Made by a program: the position numbers and the translations under genes. DNA of 40,805 nucleotides. It comes from Streptomyces purpureus (GTDB taxonomy: Bacteria; Actinomycetota; Actinomycetes; Streptomycetales; Streptomycetaceae). Under the pieces are notes generated by a model. The model was not told the origin of the DNA and did not search any database. It was given only the letters and a program-made list of their open reading frames with translations. The stretch is taken from NCBI RefSeq assembly GCF_014648195.1, contig NZ_BMQQ01000004.1:6018-46822 (forward strand), in the 5' to 3' direction. Below are positions 7,371 to 14,515 of the stretch, piece by piece; positions within the stretch are counted from its first letter, which is position 1; each line of letters begins with the position of its first letter.

Positions 7371-8065
7371 GCGAGCAGGTCGAGCAGGTCCAGCAGGCAG
7401 AACAGTCGATCAGGGTGATGGTCGTCGACGACCATCCGATGTGGCGGGACGCGGTCGCCCGCGACCTCGCCGAGGCCGGATTCGACGTGGTCGCCACCGC
7501 GGGCGACGGCGAACAGGCCGTCCGGCGCGCCCACGCCGTCACCCCGGACGTCCTCGTCCTCGACCTGAACCTGCCCGCCAAGCCGGGCGTCCAGGTCTGC
7601 AAGGAACTGGTCGGCGCCCGGCCCTCCCTGCGCGTCCTGGTCCTCTCCGCCAGCGGCGAGCACGCCGACGTCCTGGAGGCCGTGAAGTCCGGCGCCACCG
7701 GCTATCTCCTCAAGTCGGCCAGCACCGCCGAGCTCCTGGACGCCGTCCGGCGCACCGCCGCCGGCGACCCGGTCTTCACCCCCGGCCTCGCCGGCCTGGT
7801 CCTCGGCGAGTACCGCCGGCTCGCCTCCGAACCGGCCCCCGCCGCCGGCCCCGACGAGCCCAAGGCCCCCCAGCTCACCGAGCGGGAGACCGAGGTGCTG
7901 CGGCTGGTCGCCAAGGGCCTGAGCTACAAGCAGATCGCCGAGCGTCTGGTCATCTCGCACCGCACGGTCCAGAACCACGTCCAGAACACCCTGGGCAAGC
8001 TCCAGTTGCACAACCGCGTGGAGCTCGTCCGGTACGCGATAGAGCGCGGACTCGACGACGCCTGA
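7367..8065 (+). CDS. macR: NarL/FixJ-family response regulator MacR
   Basis: 232 aa. The receiver domain (residues 15-135) has the acidic pair Asp21-Asp22 (MVVDDHP), phospho-acceptor Asp66 (VLVLDLNLPAKPG), the conserved Ser/Thr in VLSASG and the Lys in GYLLKSAS. A linker rich in Ala/Pro leads to a LuxR-type helix-turn-helix (LTEREVLRLVAKGLSYKQIAE, SHRTVQNHVQNTLGKL). It therefore binds DNA as a phosphorylation-controlled dimer. The ATG overlaps the macS stop as ATGA, with GGGGGGAAGG upstream. A 14-bp palindrome CCACGCGCGCGTGG lies at 7335-7348, inside the end of macS just before this start. Confidence 0.94.
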   Translation: MSEQVEQVQQAEQSIRVMVVDDHPMWRDAVARDLAEAGFDVVATAGDGEQAVRRAHAVTPDVLVLDLNLPAKPGVQVCKELVGARPSLRVLVLSASGEHADVLEAVKSGATGYLLKSASTAELLDAVRRTAAGDPVFTPGLAGLVLGEYRRLASEPAPAAGPDEPKAPQLTERETEVLRLVAKGLSYKQIAERLVISHRTVQNHVQNTLGKLQLHNRVELVRYAIERGLDDA

Positions 8066-8090
8066 CCGTTCGACCGGCCACACCGCCTTA

Positions 8091-8129
8091 CACGTACGAG
8101 TGAACGGGAGGCGCCGACGCCCGTACGTG
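8091..8129 (+). terminator. macR terminator-like hairpin
   Basis: CACGTACG (8091-8098) pairs with CGTACGTG (8122-8129). Alternative inner pairing ACGGG with CCCGT is possible. It lies 26 nt after the macR stop, with no T-run. Each arm is itself palindromic (CGTACG), so a protein-binding role cannot be excluded. Confidence 0.45.
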
Positions 8130-8160
8130 GTCCGGGAATTCACCTTTCGTCCCGTCCCGG

Positions 8161-8201
8161 AGTGACCTGGGTCACTACTAGCGTGACCCGCAACAGGTCA
8201 C
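8161..8201 (+). promoter_or_regulatory. Crp-like palindrome pair upstream of pfkA
   Basis: AGTGACC and GGTCACT form a perfect inverted repeat (8161-8176, 2-nt centre). It fits both the classical GTGA-N6-TCAC Crp core and, as I recall it, the Streptomyces Crp consensus GTG-N6-GNCAC. A second inverted pair with the same half-sites, GTGACC (8183-8188) and GGTCAC (8196-8201), follows with a 7-nt centre. A TACTAG at 8176-8181 could be a weak -10 but lacks a matching -35. Binding of Crp is inferred from the motif only. Confidence 0.5.
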
Positions 8202-8224
8202 CAGGACGGCGAAGGGAAGGTTCC

Positions 8225-9253
8225 ATGCGGGTCGGAGTGCTCACCGGAGGCGGCGACTGCCCCGGTCTCAACGCGGTCATCCGCGCCATCGTCCGCAAGG
8301 GGGTCCAGGAGTACGACTACGTGTTCACCGGCTTCCGGGACGGCTGGCGCGGCCCCCTCGAGGGTGACGCCGTGCCGCTCGACATCCCCGCCGTGCGCGG
8401 CATCCTGCCGCGCGGCGGCACCATCCTCGGCTCCTCGCGCACCAACCCCCTCAAGGTCGAGGGCGGCATCCGCCGCATCAAGGACAACCTCGCCAAGGCC
8501 GAGGTCGAGGCGCTCATCGCGATCGGCGGCGAGGACACCCTCGGTGTCGCCGCCCGCCTCAGCGACGAGTACGGCGTGCCCTGCGTCGGCGTCCCGAAGA
8601 CCATCGACAACGACCTGTCCGCCACCGACTACACCTTCGGCTTCGACACAGCGGTCGGCATCGCCACCGAGGCCATCGACCGGCTCCACACCACCGCCGA
8701 GTCCCACATGCGGGTCCTCGTCGTCGAGGTGATGGGCCGTCACGCCGGCTGGATCGCTCTCCACTCGGGCCTCGCCGGCGGCGCCAACGTCATCCTCGTC
8801 CCCGAGCAGCGCTTCGACGTCGACCAGGTCTGCGCCTGGGTGACCTCCCGCTTCAAGGCCAGCTACGCACCGATCGTCGTCGTCGCCGAAGGGGCCATGC
8901 CCAAGGACGGCGACATGGTCCTCAAGGACGGCACCCTCGACTCCTTCGGCCACGTCCGCCTCTCCGGTGTGGGGGAGTGGCTGGCCAAGGAGATCGAGAA
9001 GCGCACCGGCAAGGAGGCCCGCACCACCGTCCTCGGCCACGTCCAGCGCGGCGGCACCCCGAGCGCCTTCGACCGCTGGCTCGCCACCCGCTTCGGACTG
9101 CACGCCATCGACGCCGTCCGCGACGGCGACTTCGGGAAGATGGTCGCCCTGCGCGGCACCGACATCGTGCGCGTCCCGATCGCCGAGGCGACCGCCAAGC
9201 TGAAGACGGTCGACCCGAAGCTCTACCAGGAGGTCGGCGTCTTCTTCGGCTGA
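8225..9253 (+). CDS. pfkA: 6-phosphofructokinase with PPi-type active-site residues
   Basis: 342 aa, the usual size for actinobacterial PFKs. The phosphoryl-donor site begins MRVGVLTGGGDCPGLNAVIR. The next two key motifs are GGEDTLG with Asp at residue 104 and PKTIDND with Lys at residue 125. In this superfamily ATP enzymes carry Gly at position 104, whereas Asp104 with the Lys is the signature of pyrophosphate-dependent PFKs such as the Amycolatopsis methanolica enzyme. Further conserved elements are MGRHAGWIALHSGLAGGAN (substrate binding) and LGHVQRGGTPSAFDR. It converts fructose 6-phosphate to fructose 1,6-bisphosphate, reversibly if PPi is the donor. GAAGGGAAGG at 8211-8220 supports ATG 8225. 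Likely regulated through the palindromes at 8161-8201. Confidence 0.93.
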   Translation: MRVGVLTGGGDCPGLNAVIRAIVRKGVQEYDYVFTGFRDGWRGPLEGDAVPLDIPAVRGILPRGGTILGSSRTNPLKVEGGIRRIKDNLAKAEVEALIAIGGEDTLGVAARLSDEYGVPCVGVPKTIDNDLSATDYTFGFDTAVGIATEAIDRLHTTAESHMRVLVVEVMGRHAGWIALHSGLAGGANVILVPEQRFDVDQVCAWVTSRFKASYAPIVVVAEGAMPKDGDMVLKDGTLDSFGHVRLSGVGEWLAKEIEKRTGKEARTTVLGHVQRGGTPSAFDRWLATRFGLHAIDAVRDGDFGKMVALRGTDIVRVPIAEATAKLKTVDPKLYQEVGVFFG

Positions 9254-9289
9254 GCCCCGCGGGTCGTACGGGGCCTCGGCTCACGCGGC

Positions 9290-9333
9290 CGGCCGGCGCG
9301 GCGGGAACGTACTCCTCCCCACCGCGCCGGCCG
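9290..9333. terminator. Hairpin between convergent pfkA and trpE
   Basis: CGGCCGGCGCGG (9290-9301) pairs perfectly with CCGCGCCGGCCG (9322-9333) around a 20-nt loop. It sits in the 92-nt gap between the two convergent stop codons and could serve both transcripts. The loop is large and there is no T-run. Confidence 0.5.
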
Positions 9334-9345
9334 AGAGCCGTCCCC

Positions 9346-11220
9346 TCAACCGGCCTCGCGGACCAGCACCCCCGCCAGCAGCCCTTCGACGACCGCGGCA
9401 CCGTCCAGCGTCAGCACCGACTCCGGGTGGAACTGGACGCCGGCGAACCCCGGCCCGCGCAGCGCGTGCACCTCCCCGCTCTCCGCGTCCCGGGTCACCT
9501 CGATCCCGCGCACCGCCAGCTCCGCCGCGTGCTTCTCGTCGCAGCGGGCGGTGAAGCTGTTGTAGAAACCGACCGTCTCCGGCCGCCCGAACAGATCGAT
9601 CCGCAGCTGCGCCCCCTGGAACGGCGTCCGCTTGCGCACGATCGGCAGCCCCAGCTCCGCCGCGATCAGCTCGTGCCCGAGGCAGACACCCAGCAGACCG
9701 TGCCGGTGGTCACGGACGAGCTCGGCCGTGAGCCCCCGCAGGAAGCGCATCTTCGGATCGGCCGCATCCGCCGGATCGCCCGGCCCCGGACCCAGCACCA
9801 CCGGCCCCTCGTGGGCGAGCGCCACCTTCCGCAGCCCCGGCTCGTCGTAACGGCGGACGGTCACCTCGAGCCCCAATGAGCGCAGCAGATGCGCGAGCAT
9901 CGCCGTGAACGTGTCCTCTCCGTCGACGACCAGCGCGTGCCCGGCCATCCCCGCCGACCGGGTCTGCATCCGCAGCCAGAACGGCGCCAGATCCGCCCGC
10001 CGGGCATCCAGCGCGGCCCTTACCCGCGGCTCCTCGGCGAGCAGCGGCCGTACGGACTCGTCGAGCGCCCGGCCCTCCCTGACCCCCAGCGCCGTCAGCA
10101 CACCCGCCGCCTTGGCATGGGTCTCGGCCACCTCCGACACCGGGTCCGAATGCCGGACCAGCGTCGCCCCGACCGGGACCCGCAGCCGCCCGTCCCCGGC
10201 GATGTCGGCCGTACGGATCAGGATGGGGGAGTCCAGCGTCTGGGCGCCGTTCGTGTCCGTGCCCAGCAGGGCCAGCGCGCCCGCGTAGTAGCCGCGGCCG
10301 CCCACTTCATGGCGCTCGATGACCCGGCAGGCGTTCTGCACGGGTGAGCCGGTGACGGTGGCCGCGAACATCGTCTCGCGCAGCACCTCCCGTACGTCGA
10401 GCGAGGACCGGCCGCGCAGCTCGTACTCGGTATGGGCCAGGTGTGCCATCTCCTTCAGCCGCGGCCCGACCACCACCCCGCCCATGTCGCCGACCGCGCA
10501 CATCATCTTCAGCTCCTCGTCCACGACCATGGAGAGCTCGTCGGTCTCCTTGCGGTCGGCGAGGAAGGCGAGCAGACCCTCGGCGTCCGGCCCGCCGGCC
10601 GGATAGCGGTAGGTGCCGCTGATCGGATTCATCACGACCGTCCCGCCCGCCATCCGGACGTGCACCTCGGGGCTGGCCCCGACCAGGGTCCGCGAGCCGG
10701 TGTGCACGACGAACGTCCAGTACGCGCCCCGCTCGCTCGTCAGCAGCCTGCGGAACAGCGCCAGCGCGTCGGCCCGGCCGAAGCCGGGGATCTCGCCGGT
10801 GTACGTCCGCCGGATCACGAAGTTGGCGCCCTCGCCGCCGCCGATCTCCTCCTCGACGACCCGCCGCACGATCCGCGCGTACGTGTCGTCGTCGATGTCA
10901 AAACCGCCGCCCTCGACCCGTACGTCATGGGCCGGAAGCCGGTCGAGCACCTCGGCGAGGGGGAGTTCGTACGCCTCCTCGGCGACCAGCACCGACAGCG
11001 GCGTGCCGTCGTCGCGTACGTCGAAGCCGCGCTCCCGAATCTGCCGGAACGGCACCAGCGCCAGCGTGGGCAGTTCCCCGACGGGCAGCTCGGCCAGCCG
11101 CCCGGCCTCGTGGACCGGGCCGATCAGCAGCTCGACGGTGTCGTGGTCACGGCCGGGCGTGCGGCGGCGCAGCAGCGCGAACGGGGGGCAGGAGTCGTCG
11201 AGCAGGCGGGACAGGTCCAT
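9346..11220 (-). CDS. trpE: Fused anthranilate synthase (component I and glutamine amidotransferase)
   Basis: 624 aa. Residues 1 to about 410 are the chorismate-using component I (RADALALFRRLL, PISGTYRYPAGG, DELSMVVDEELKMMCAVGD, GSPVQNACRVIERHE, LGTDTNGAQTLDSPILIRT). The C-terminal 190 residues are a class I amidotransferase with nucleophile motif LLGVCLGHE and FHPESVLT (His, Glu of the triad). It makes anthranilate from chorismate and glutamine, the first step to tryptophan. The fused TrpE-TrpG architecture is known in Streptomyces and resembles PhzE-type enzymes. The N-terminus reads VELLIGPV where feedback-inhibited TrpE proteins carry LLES, and the elbow has GHE instead of GHQ. GGAAGGAA upstream supports ATG 11220. 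Expression is controlled by the leader at 11271-11373. Confidence 0.94.
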   Translation of the reverse strand: MDLSRLLDDSCPPFALLRRRTPGRDHDTVELLIGPVHEAGRLAELPVGELPTLALVPFRQIRERGFDVRDDGTPLSVLVAEEAYELPLAEVLDRLPAHDVRVEGGGFDIDDDTYARIVRRVVEEEIGGGEGANFVIRRTYTGEIPGFGRADALALFRRLLTSERGAYWTFVVHTGSRTLVGASPEVHVRMAGGTVVMNPISGTYRYPAGGPDAEGLLAFLADRKETDELSMVVDEELKMMCAVGDMGGVVVGPRLKEMAHLAHTEYELRGRSSLDVREVLRETMFAATVTGSPVQNACRVIERHEVGGRGYYAGALALLGTDTNGAQTLDSPILIRTADIAGDGRLRVPVGATLVRHSDPVSEVAETHAKAAGVLTALGVREGRALDESVRPLLAEEPRVRAALDARRADLAPFWLRMQTRSAGMAGHALVVDGEDTFTAMLAHLLRSLGLEVTVRRYDEPGLRKVALAHEGPVVLGPGPGDPADAADPKMRFLRGLTAELVRDHRHGLLGVCLGHELIAAELGLPIVRKRTPFQGAQLRIDLFGRPETVGFYNSFTARCDEKHAAELAVRGIEVTRDAESGEVHALRGPGFAGVQFHPESVLTLDGAAVVEGLLAGVLVREAG

Positions 11221-11270
11221 AGAGGCGTTCCTTCCGGGTGGAGTGGGAGGAACGGCCCCGTGAAACGGAA

Positions 11271-11295
11271 GAAGGCCGCCCCTCGGGCGGCCTTC
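11271..11295 (-). terminator. trp attenuator terminator hairpin
   Basis: On the minus strand a perfect 11-bp stem, GAAGGCCGCCC with GGGCGGCCTTC around a 3-nt loop, followed by TTCCGTTTC, lies between the leader peptide and trpE. The minus-strand segment GGCGGCC at 11329-11323, within the end of the leader ORF, is complementary to the descending GGCCGCC arm (11285-11291), so a competing antiterminator of about 7 bp is visible. Confidence 0.8.
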
Positions 11296-11316
11296 GCGTG
11301 TTCGGTGTACGCGCAG

Positions 11317-11373
11317 TCAGTGGGCCGCCGGATGAGCGGTCCACCACCAGTTCTGGGTCGTCTGCGCGAACAT
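11317..11373 (-). CDS. trpL: trp leader peptide with three consecutive Trp codons
   Basis: An 18-codon ORF on the minus strand, MFAQTTQNWWWTAHPAAH, with TGG-TGG-TGG at 11349-11341. It lies 97 nt upstream of trpE and ends 22 nt before the terminator stem. Stalling at the Trp codons when charged tRNA-Trp is scarce would let the antiterminator form and trpE be transcribed; this is the classical attenuation logic, described for trpEG of S. venezuelae as I recall. GGGGTAGGG upstream may act as the ribosome site. Confidence 0.88.
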   Translation of the reverse strand: MFAQTTQNWWWTAHPAAH

Positions 11374-11481
11374 GCCGCGAACCCTACCCCACCCCCCGGC
11401 CGCACCCCGGAGATCTGATCATCTGTCTCACCCATTGAGCGCGGTCATGGACAAACGTGACGACCCCGTAAGGTGTTACAG

Positions 11482-12834
11482 GTGACCGTGAACGCTAAGA
11501 CCACCGCATCCGGTGGCAACACCTGGCGAGACCTTCCCGCGGCGCAGCAGCCCGAGTACCCCGATGCCGAGGCTCTGCGCGATGTGATCGCGGACCTCGA
11601 GTCGTATCCTCCGCTCGTCTTCGCGGGCGAGTGTGACCAGCTGCGCGCCCGGATGGGAGCCGTCGCCAAGGGCGAGGCGTTCCTTCTCCAGGGCGGCGAC
11701 TGCGCCGAGGCCTTCGACGCCGTGTCCGCCGATCACATCAGGGCCAAGCTCAAGACCCTGCTCCAGATGAGCGCCGTGCTGACGTACGCCGCCTCCGTGC
11801 CCGTCGTCAAGGTCGGCCGCATCGCCGGCCAGTACTCCAAGCCCCGCTCCAAGGGCACGGAGACCCGTGACGGCGTGACCCTGCCGACCTACCGGGGCGA
11901 CTCGGTCAACGGCTTCGACTTCACCGAGGCCGCCCGCGTCCCGGACCCCGAGCGCCTGAAGCGGATGTACCACGCCTCCGCCTCGACGCTGAACCTGGTC
12001 CGCGCCTTCACCACCGGCGGCTACGCCGACCTGCGTCAGGTGCACGCCTGGAACCAGGACTTCGTGAAGTCCTCCCCGTCCGGGCAGCGCTACGAGCAGC
12101 TCGCGCGGGAGATCGACAACGCCCTGAACTTCATGAAGGCCTGCGGCACCGACCCGGCCGAGTTCAAGGCGGTGGAGTTCTACTCCTCGCACGAGGCGCT
12201 GCTGCTCGACTACGAGGGCGCGCTGACCCGTACCGACTCGCGGACCGGCAAGCTGTACGACACCTCCGGCCACATGGTCTGGATCGGTGAGCGCACCCGC
12301 CAGCTGGACCACGCGCACATCGAGTTCGCGTCGCGGATCGCCAACCCGATCGGCATCAAGCTGGGCCCGACGACCACGGTCGACGAGGCGCTGACCTACA
12401 TCGACCGTCTCGACCCGGAGCGTGAGCCGGGCCGGCTGACCTTCATCGTCCGCATGGGCGCCGACAAGGTCCGCGACAAGCTCCCCGAGCTGGTCGAGAA
12501 GGTCACCGCGTCGGGTGCCACTGTCGCCTGGGTCACCGACCCGATGCACGGCAACACCTTCGAGGCGGCCTCGGGCCACAAGACCCGCCGCTTCGACGAC
12601 GTGCTGGACGAGGTCAAGGGCTTCTTCGAGGTCCACAAGAGCCTGGGCACGCACCCCGGCGGCATCCACGTCGAGCTCACCGGTGACGACGTCACCGAGT
12701 GCGTCGGCGGCGGCGACGAGATCTTCGTCGACGACCTGCACCAGCGCTACGAGACCGCCTGCGACCCCCGGCTCAACCGCAGCCAGTCGCTGGACCTGGC
12801 GTTCCTCGTGGCGGAGATGTACCGGGACCAGTGA
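11482..12834 (+). CDS. aroH: Class II 3-deoxy-7-phosphoheptulonate synthase
   Basis: 450 aa, the size of plant-like and mycobacterial class II DAHP synthases. It condenses phosphoenolpyruvate and erythrose 4-phosphate to open the shikimate pathway. Recognisable segments are LPAAQQPEYPD near the N-terminus, FAGECDQLRARMG, LLQGGDCAEAF (metal-binding Cys), VVKVGRIAGQYSKPRS, GESP-like WIGERTRQLDHAHIEF, WVTDPMHGNT and GIHVELTGDDVTEC. GTG 11482 is chosen: AAGGTG lies 6 nt upstream, and starting at GTG 11473 would add a TTA leucine codon, rare in Streptomyces. TAAGGT at 11469-11474 is also 7 nt from the start, so a leaderless reading is equally possible. Divergent from the trp leader, placing entry and Trp branch of the pathway side by side. 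Confidence 0.95.
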   Translation: MTVNAKTTASGGNTWRDLPAAQQPEYPDAEALRDVIADLESYPPLVFAGECDQLRARMGAVAKGEAFLLQGGDCAEAFDAVSADHIRAKLKTLLQMSAVLTYAASVPVVKVGRIAGQYSKPRSKGTETRDGVTLPTYRGDSVNGFDFTEAARVPDPERLKRMYHASASTLNLVRAFTTGGYADLRQVHAWNQDFVKSSPSGQRYEQLAREIDNALNFMKACGTDPAEFKAVEFYSSHEALLLDYEGALTRTDSRTGKLYDTSGHMVWIGERTRQLDHAHIEFASRIANPIGIKLGPTTTVDEALTYIDRLDPEREPGRLTFIVRMGADKVRDKLPELVEKVTASGATVAWVTDPMHGNTFEAASGHKTRRFDDVLDEVKGFFEVHKSLGTHPGGIHVELTGDDVTECVGGGDEIFVDDLHQRYETACDPRLNRSQSLDLAFLVAEMYRDQ

Positions 12835-12860
12835 TCTTCCCGGGCTAGAGGTTCCTACGA

Positions 12861-12897
12861 CTGTGGGGCGCGGATCCATGTGATCCGCGCCCCACAG
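12861..12897 (+). terminator. Strong hairpin terminator after aroH
   Basis: A perfect 16-bp stem, CTGTGGGGCGCGGATC (12861-12876) with GATCCGCGCCCCACAG (12882-12897), and a 5-nt loop, 26 nt after the aroH stop. Confidence 0.85.
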
Positions 12898-12933
12898 CCA
12901 TGACCGGGACTTTTGCGCCACCCGGGTGGCGGG

Positions 12934-12952
12934 TAAGGTTAGGTTAGCCTAA
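12934..12952 (+). promoter_or_regulatory. Iron box (DmdR1/IdeR-type) upstream of bfd
   Basis: TAAGGTTAGGTTAGCCTAA matches 16 of 19 positions of the actinobacterial iron-box consensus TTAGGTTAGGCTAACCTAA. It ends 25 nt before the bfd start. Iron-loaded DmdR1 would bind here and repress, so bfd should be expressed in iron starvation, when stored iron must be released from bacterioferritin. Confidence 0.85.
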
Positions 12953-12977
12953 TCGATCTCGGCGGGAGGTGAACCGC

Positions 12978-13232
12978 GTGTACGTCTGCTCATGCTTCGG
13001 TGTCACGGAGAAGCAGGTTCAGCAGCATGCCGACGCGGGTGCCTGTACGCCTCGCCAGATCGCGTCCGCCTGCAAGGCGGGCACCGACTGCGGGTCGTGC
13101 GTCCGCCGTATCCAGGCGATCCTCGGGCGGGGCAGCTGCCCCCGCCGCGACCTCCTCGACCAGGGCGAGCCGGCGCTCGCGGACCTCACCGAGGCGGGCG
13201 CGGAGGCCGACGCACTGTCGGAAGCGGCCTGA
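12978..13232 (+). CDS. bfd: Bacterioferritin-associated [2Fe-2S] ferredoxin
   Basis: 84 aa. Four cluster cysteines are in the family pattern: VCSCFGVTEKQV (C-x-C) and GTDCGSCV (C-x2-C). Bfd docks on bacterioferritin and passes electrons through the heme to reduce and release stored iron. GGGAGG (12964-12969) is 8 nt before GTG 12978, which begins the conserved YVCSCF; GTG 12969 overlaps that site and is rejected. The C-terminal 25 residues are an acidic Ala/Glu tail. Preceded by an iron box, and convergent with bfr with a single base between the stop codons. Confidence 0.92.
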   Translation: MYVCSCFGVTEKQVQQHADAGACTPRQIASACKAGTDCGSCVRRIQAILGRGSCPRRDLLDQGEPALADLTEAGAEADALSEAA

Positions 13233-13233
13233 C

Positions 13234-13713
13234 CTAGCTCTCCGGCTGTTCGATCAGCTGGGCGAGGTAGAGCGCCTCACCGAGCTTGTCGAGCAGATCC
13301 AGCTGGGTGTCGAGATAGTCGATGTGGTGCTCCTCGTCGGCGAGGATCGACTCGAAGATGTTCGCCGAGGTGATGTCGCCTTTGGCCCGCATGATCTCGA
13401 TACCGCGCCTGAGCCGGTCGATGGCCTCGACCTCGACCTGGCGGTCCGCCTCGAACATCTCCTTGACCGTCTGCCCGATGCGGACGTGGAACAGCCGCTG
13501 ATAGTTCGGCAGCCCGTCCAGGAAGAGGATCCGGTCGGTCAGGACCTCCGCGTGCTTCATCTCGTCGAACGACTCGTGACGCGTGTACTTGGCGAGCTTC
13601 GTCCAGCCGAAGTTCTCCTGCATCTTCGCGTGCAGGAAGTACTGGTTGATCGCGGTCAATTCGGCGGTCAGCTGCTCGTTGAGGAATTCGATGACCTCGG
13701 GGTCGCCCTGCAT
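13234..13713 (-). CDS. bfr: Bacterioferritin
   Basis: 159 aa, standard length. The di-iron ferroxidase ligands are all present: Glu18, Glu51, His54, Glu94, Glu127 and His130; heme-ligand Met52 is also present. It forms the 24-subunit heme-containing iron storage shell in the cytoplasm. AAGGAG lies 8 nt upstream of ATG 13713. No iron box was seen upstream, so unlike bfd it does not appear to be under direct DmdR1 repression. It converges on bfd, its functional partner. Confidence 0.96.
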   Translation of the reverse strand: MQGDPEVIEFLNEQLTAELTAINQYFLHAKMQENFGWTKLAKYTRHESFDEMKHAEVLTDRILFLDGLPNYQRLFHVRIGQTVKEMFEADRQVEVEAIDRLRRGIEIMRAKGDITSANIFESILADEEHHIDYLDTQLDLLDKLGEALYLAQLIEQPES

Positions 13714-13867
13714 CGCAGCGGCTCCTTCCACACGTCTGACTGGGCAGGATGGCCGCATCCTTGCACTGCGGGTGAGGGCCGTCCAGTAAGTGCAGGCTTA
13801 GTATGAGTTGCCCGAATCGGGCCGGACCTGGTCATGACCACCCCTTCCGGTCTGTCACCATGGACGC

Positions 13868-14500
13868 ATGGGTCAGCCGGAGAGCGGGGAACGCCGGAGC
13901 GCAGAGCAGTCGGATCTTCCGCCGGGGCAGCGGCTGCAGCGCGGCTGGCCGGTCACCCACTACGGCCCCGTCCCCAAGTTCAAGCCGGACCGCTGGGAGT
14001 TCCGGGTCTTCGGCGCCACGGCGGACGGCGACAAGAAATGCTGGAATCACGAGGAGTTCTCGGCCCTGCCGTTCTCCACGGTCGTGGCGGATCTGCACTG
14101 CGTCACGAAATTCAGCATGCTGGGGGCCGAATGGGGTGGGGTGCCCGCCCGTACGATCCTGGAACTGGCTCCGCCGGCCATCAATGTCACGCATGTGATG
14201 GTGTGGGCCGAATACGGATTCAGCGCGAATATGCGGCTCGCCGACTTCGCGTCCGAGCGCACGATTTTCGCCACGCACAAGGACGGTGAACTCCTCACAG
14301 CCGAGCACGGTTTTCCGCTGCGGCTGATCGTGCCGCATCTCTACGCCTGGAAAGGCCCCAAATGGGTCCGGGGCGTGGAGTACATGACCGCCGACCGCCG
14401 CGGCTTCTGGGAGGAGCGCGGCTATCACAACATCGGCGACCCGTGGAGCGAGCAGCGCTACTCCTACCAGGAGGAGCCGGGGGACGGCCCCGAGCTGTAG
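13868..14500 (+). CDS. Sulfite-oxidase-like molybdopterin oxidoreductase
   Basis: 210 aa. It matches the oxidoreductase molybdopterin-binding domain of the sulfite oxidase/YedY superfamily: THYGPVPKFKPDRWEFRVFG at the start, then VADLHCVTKFSMLGAEWGGV, where Cys78 is the expected molybdenum ligand, then EYGFSANMRLADF and LYAWKGPKWVRGVEY. There is no signal peptide or twin-arginine motif, so it is a cytoplasmic stand-alone domain; the natural substrate is unknown. ATG 13868 lacks a clear ribosome site. The last codons form half of the hairpin at 14483-14515. Codon usage looks slightly relaxed (AAA, AAT, ATT codons) relative to neighbours. Confidence 0.88.
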   Translation: MGQPESGERRSAEQSDLPPGQRLQRGWPVTHYGPVPKFKPDRWEFRVFGATADGDKKCWNHEEFSALPFSTVVADLHCVTKFSMLGAEWGGVPARTILELAPPAINVTHVMVWAEYGFSANMRLADFASERTIFATHKDGELLTAEHGFPLRLIVPHLYAWKGPKWVRGVEYMTADRRGFWEERGYHNIGDPWSEQRYSYQEEPGDGPEL

Positions 14501-14515
14501 CGCCCGGGGGCCGTC
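14483..14515. terminator. Bidirectional terminator spanning both convergent stop codons
   Basis: GACGGCCCC (14483-14491) pairs with GGGGCCGTC (14507-14515). The stem includes the last sense codons of the sulfite-oxidase-like gene, its stop in the loop, and the first base or two of the opposite gene's stop. The two genes are only 13 nt apart, so one hairpin must serve both. Confidence 0.6.

Noticed and set aside
8066..8160. A MacR autoregulatory palindrome downstream or upstream of macSR
   Set aside because: As I recall, the reported MacR consensus has TGAGTAC/GTACTCA arms; the CACGTACG/CGTACGTG arms here do not match and fit a terminator better.
11473..11481. Earlier GTG start for the DAHP synthase (possible bldA-type TTA regulation)
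   Set aside because: It would include a TTA leucine codon, but the start overlaps the AAGGTG ribosome site of GTG 11482 and adds only three residues before the conserved start.
11476..12921. Long minus-strand open frame opposite aroH
   Set aside because: Its translation is low-complexity Val/Gly/Leu/Asp-rich with no family match, and the plus-strand DAHP synthase is certain.
12901..13867. Iron box in front of bfr or the sulfite-oxidase-like gene
   Set aside because: No TTAGGTTAGGCTAACCTAA-like sequence in 13714-13867; AGGCTTAG there matches too few positions.
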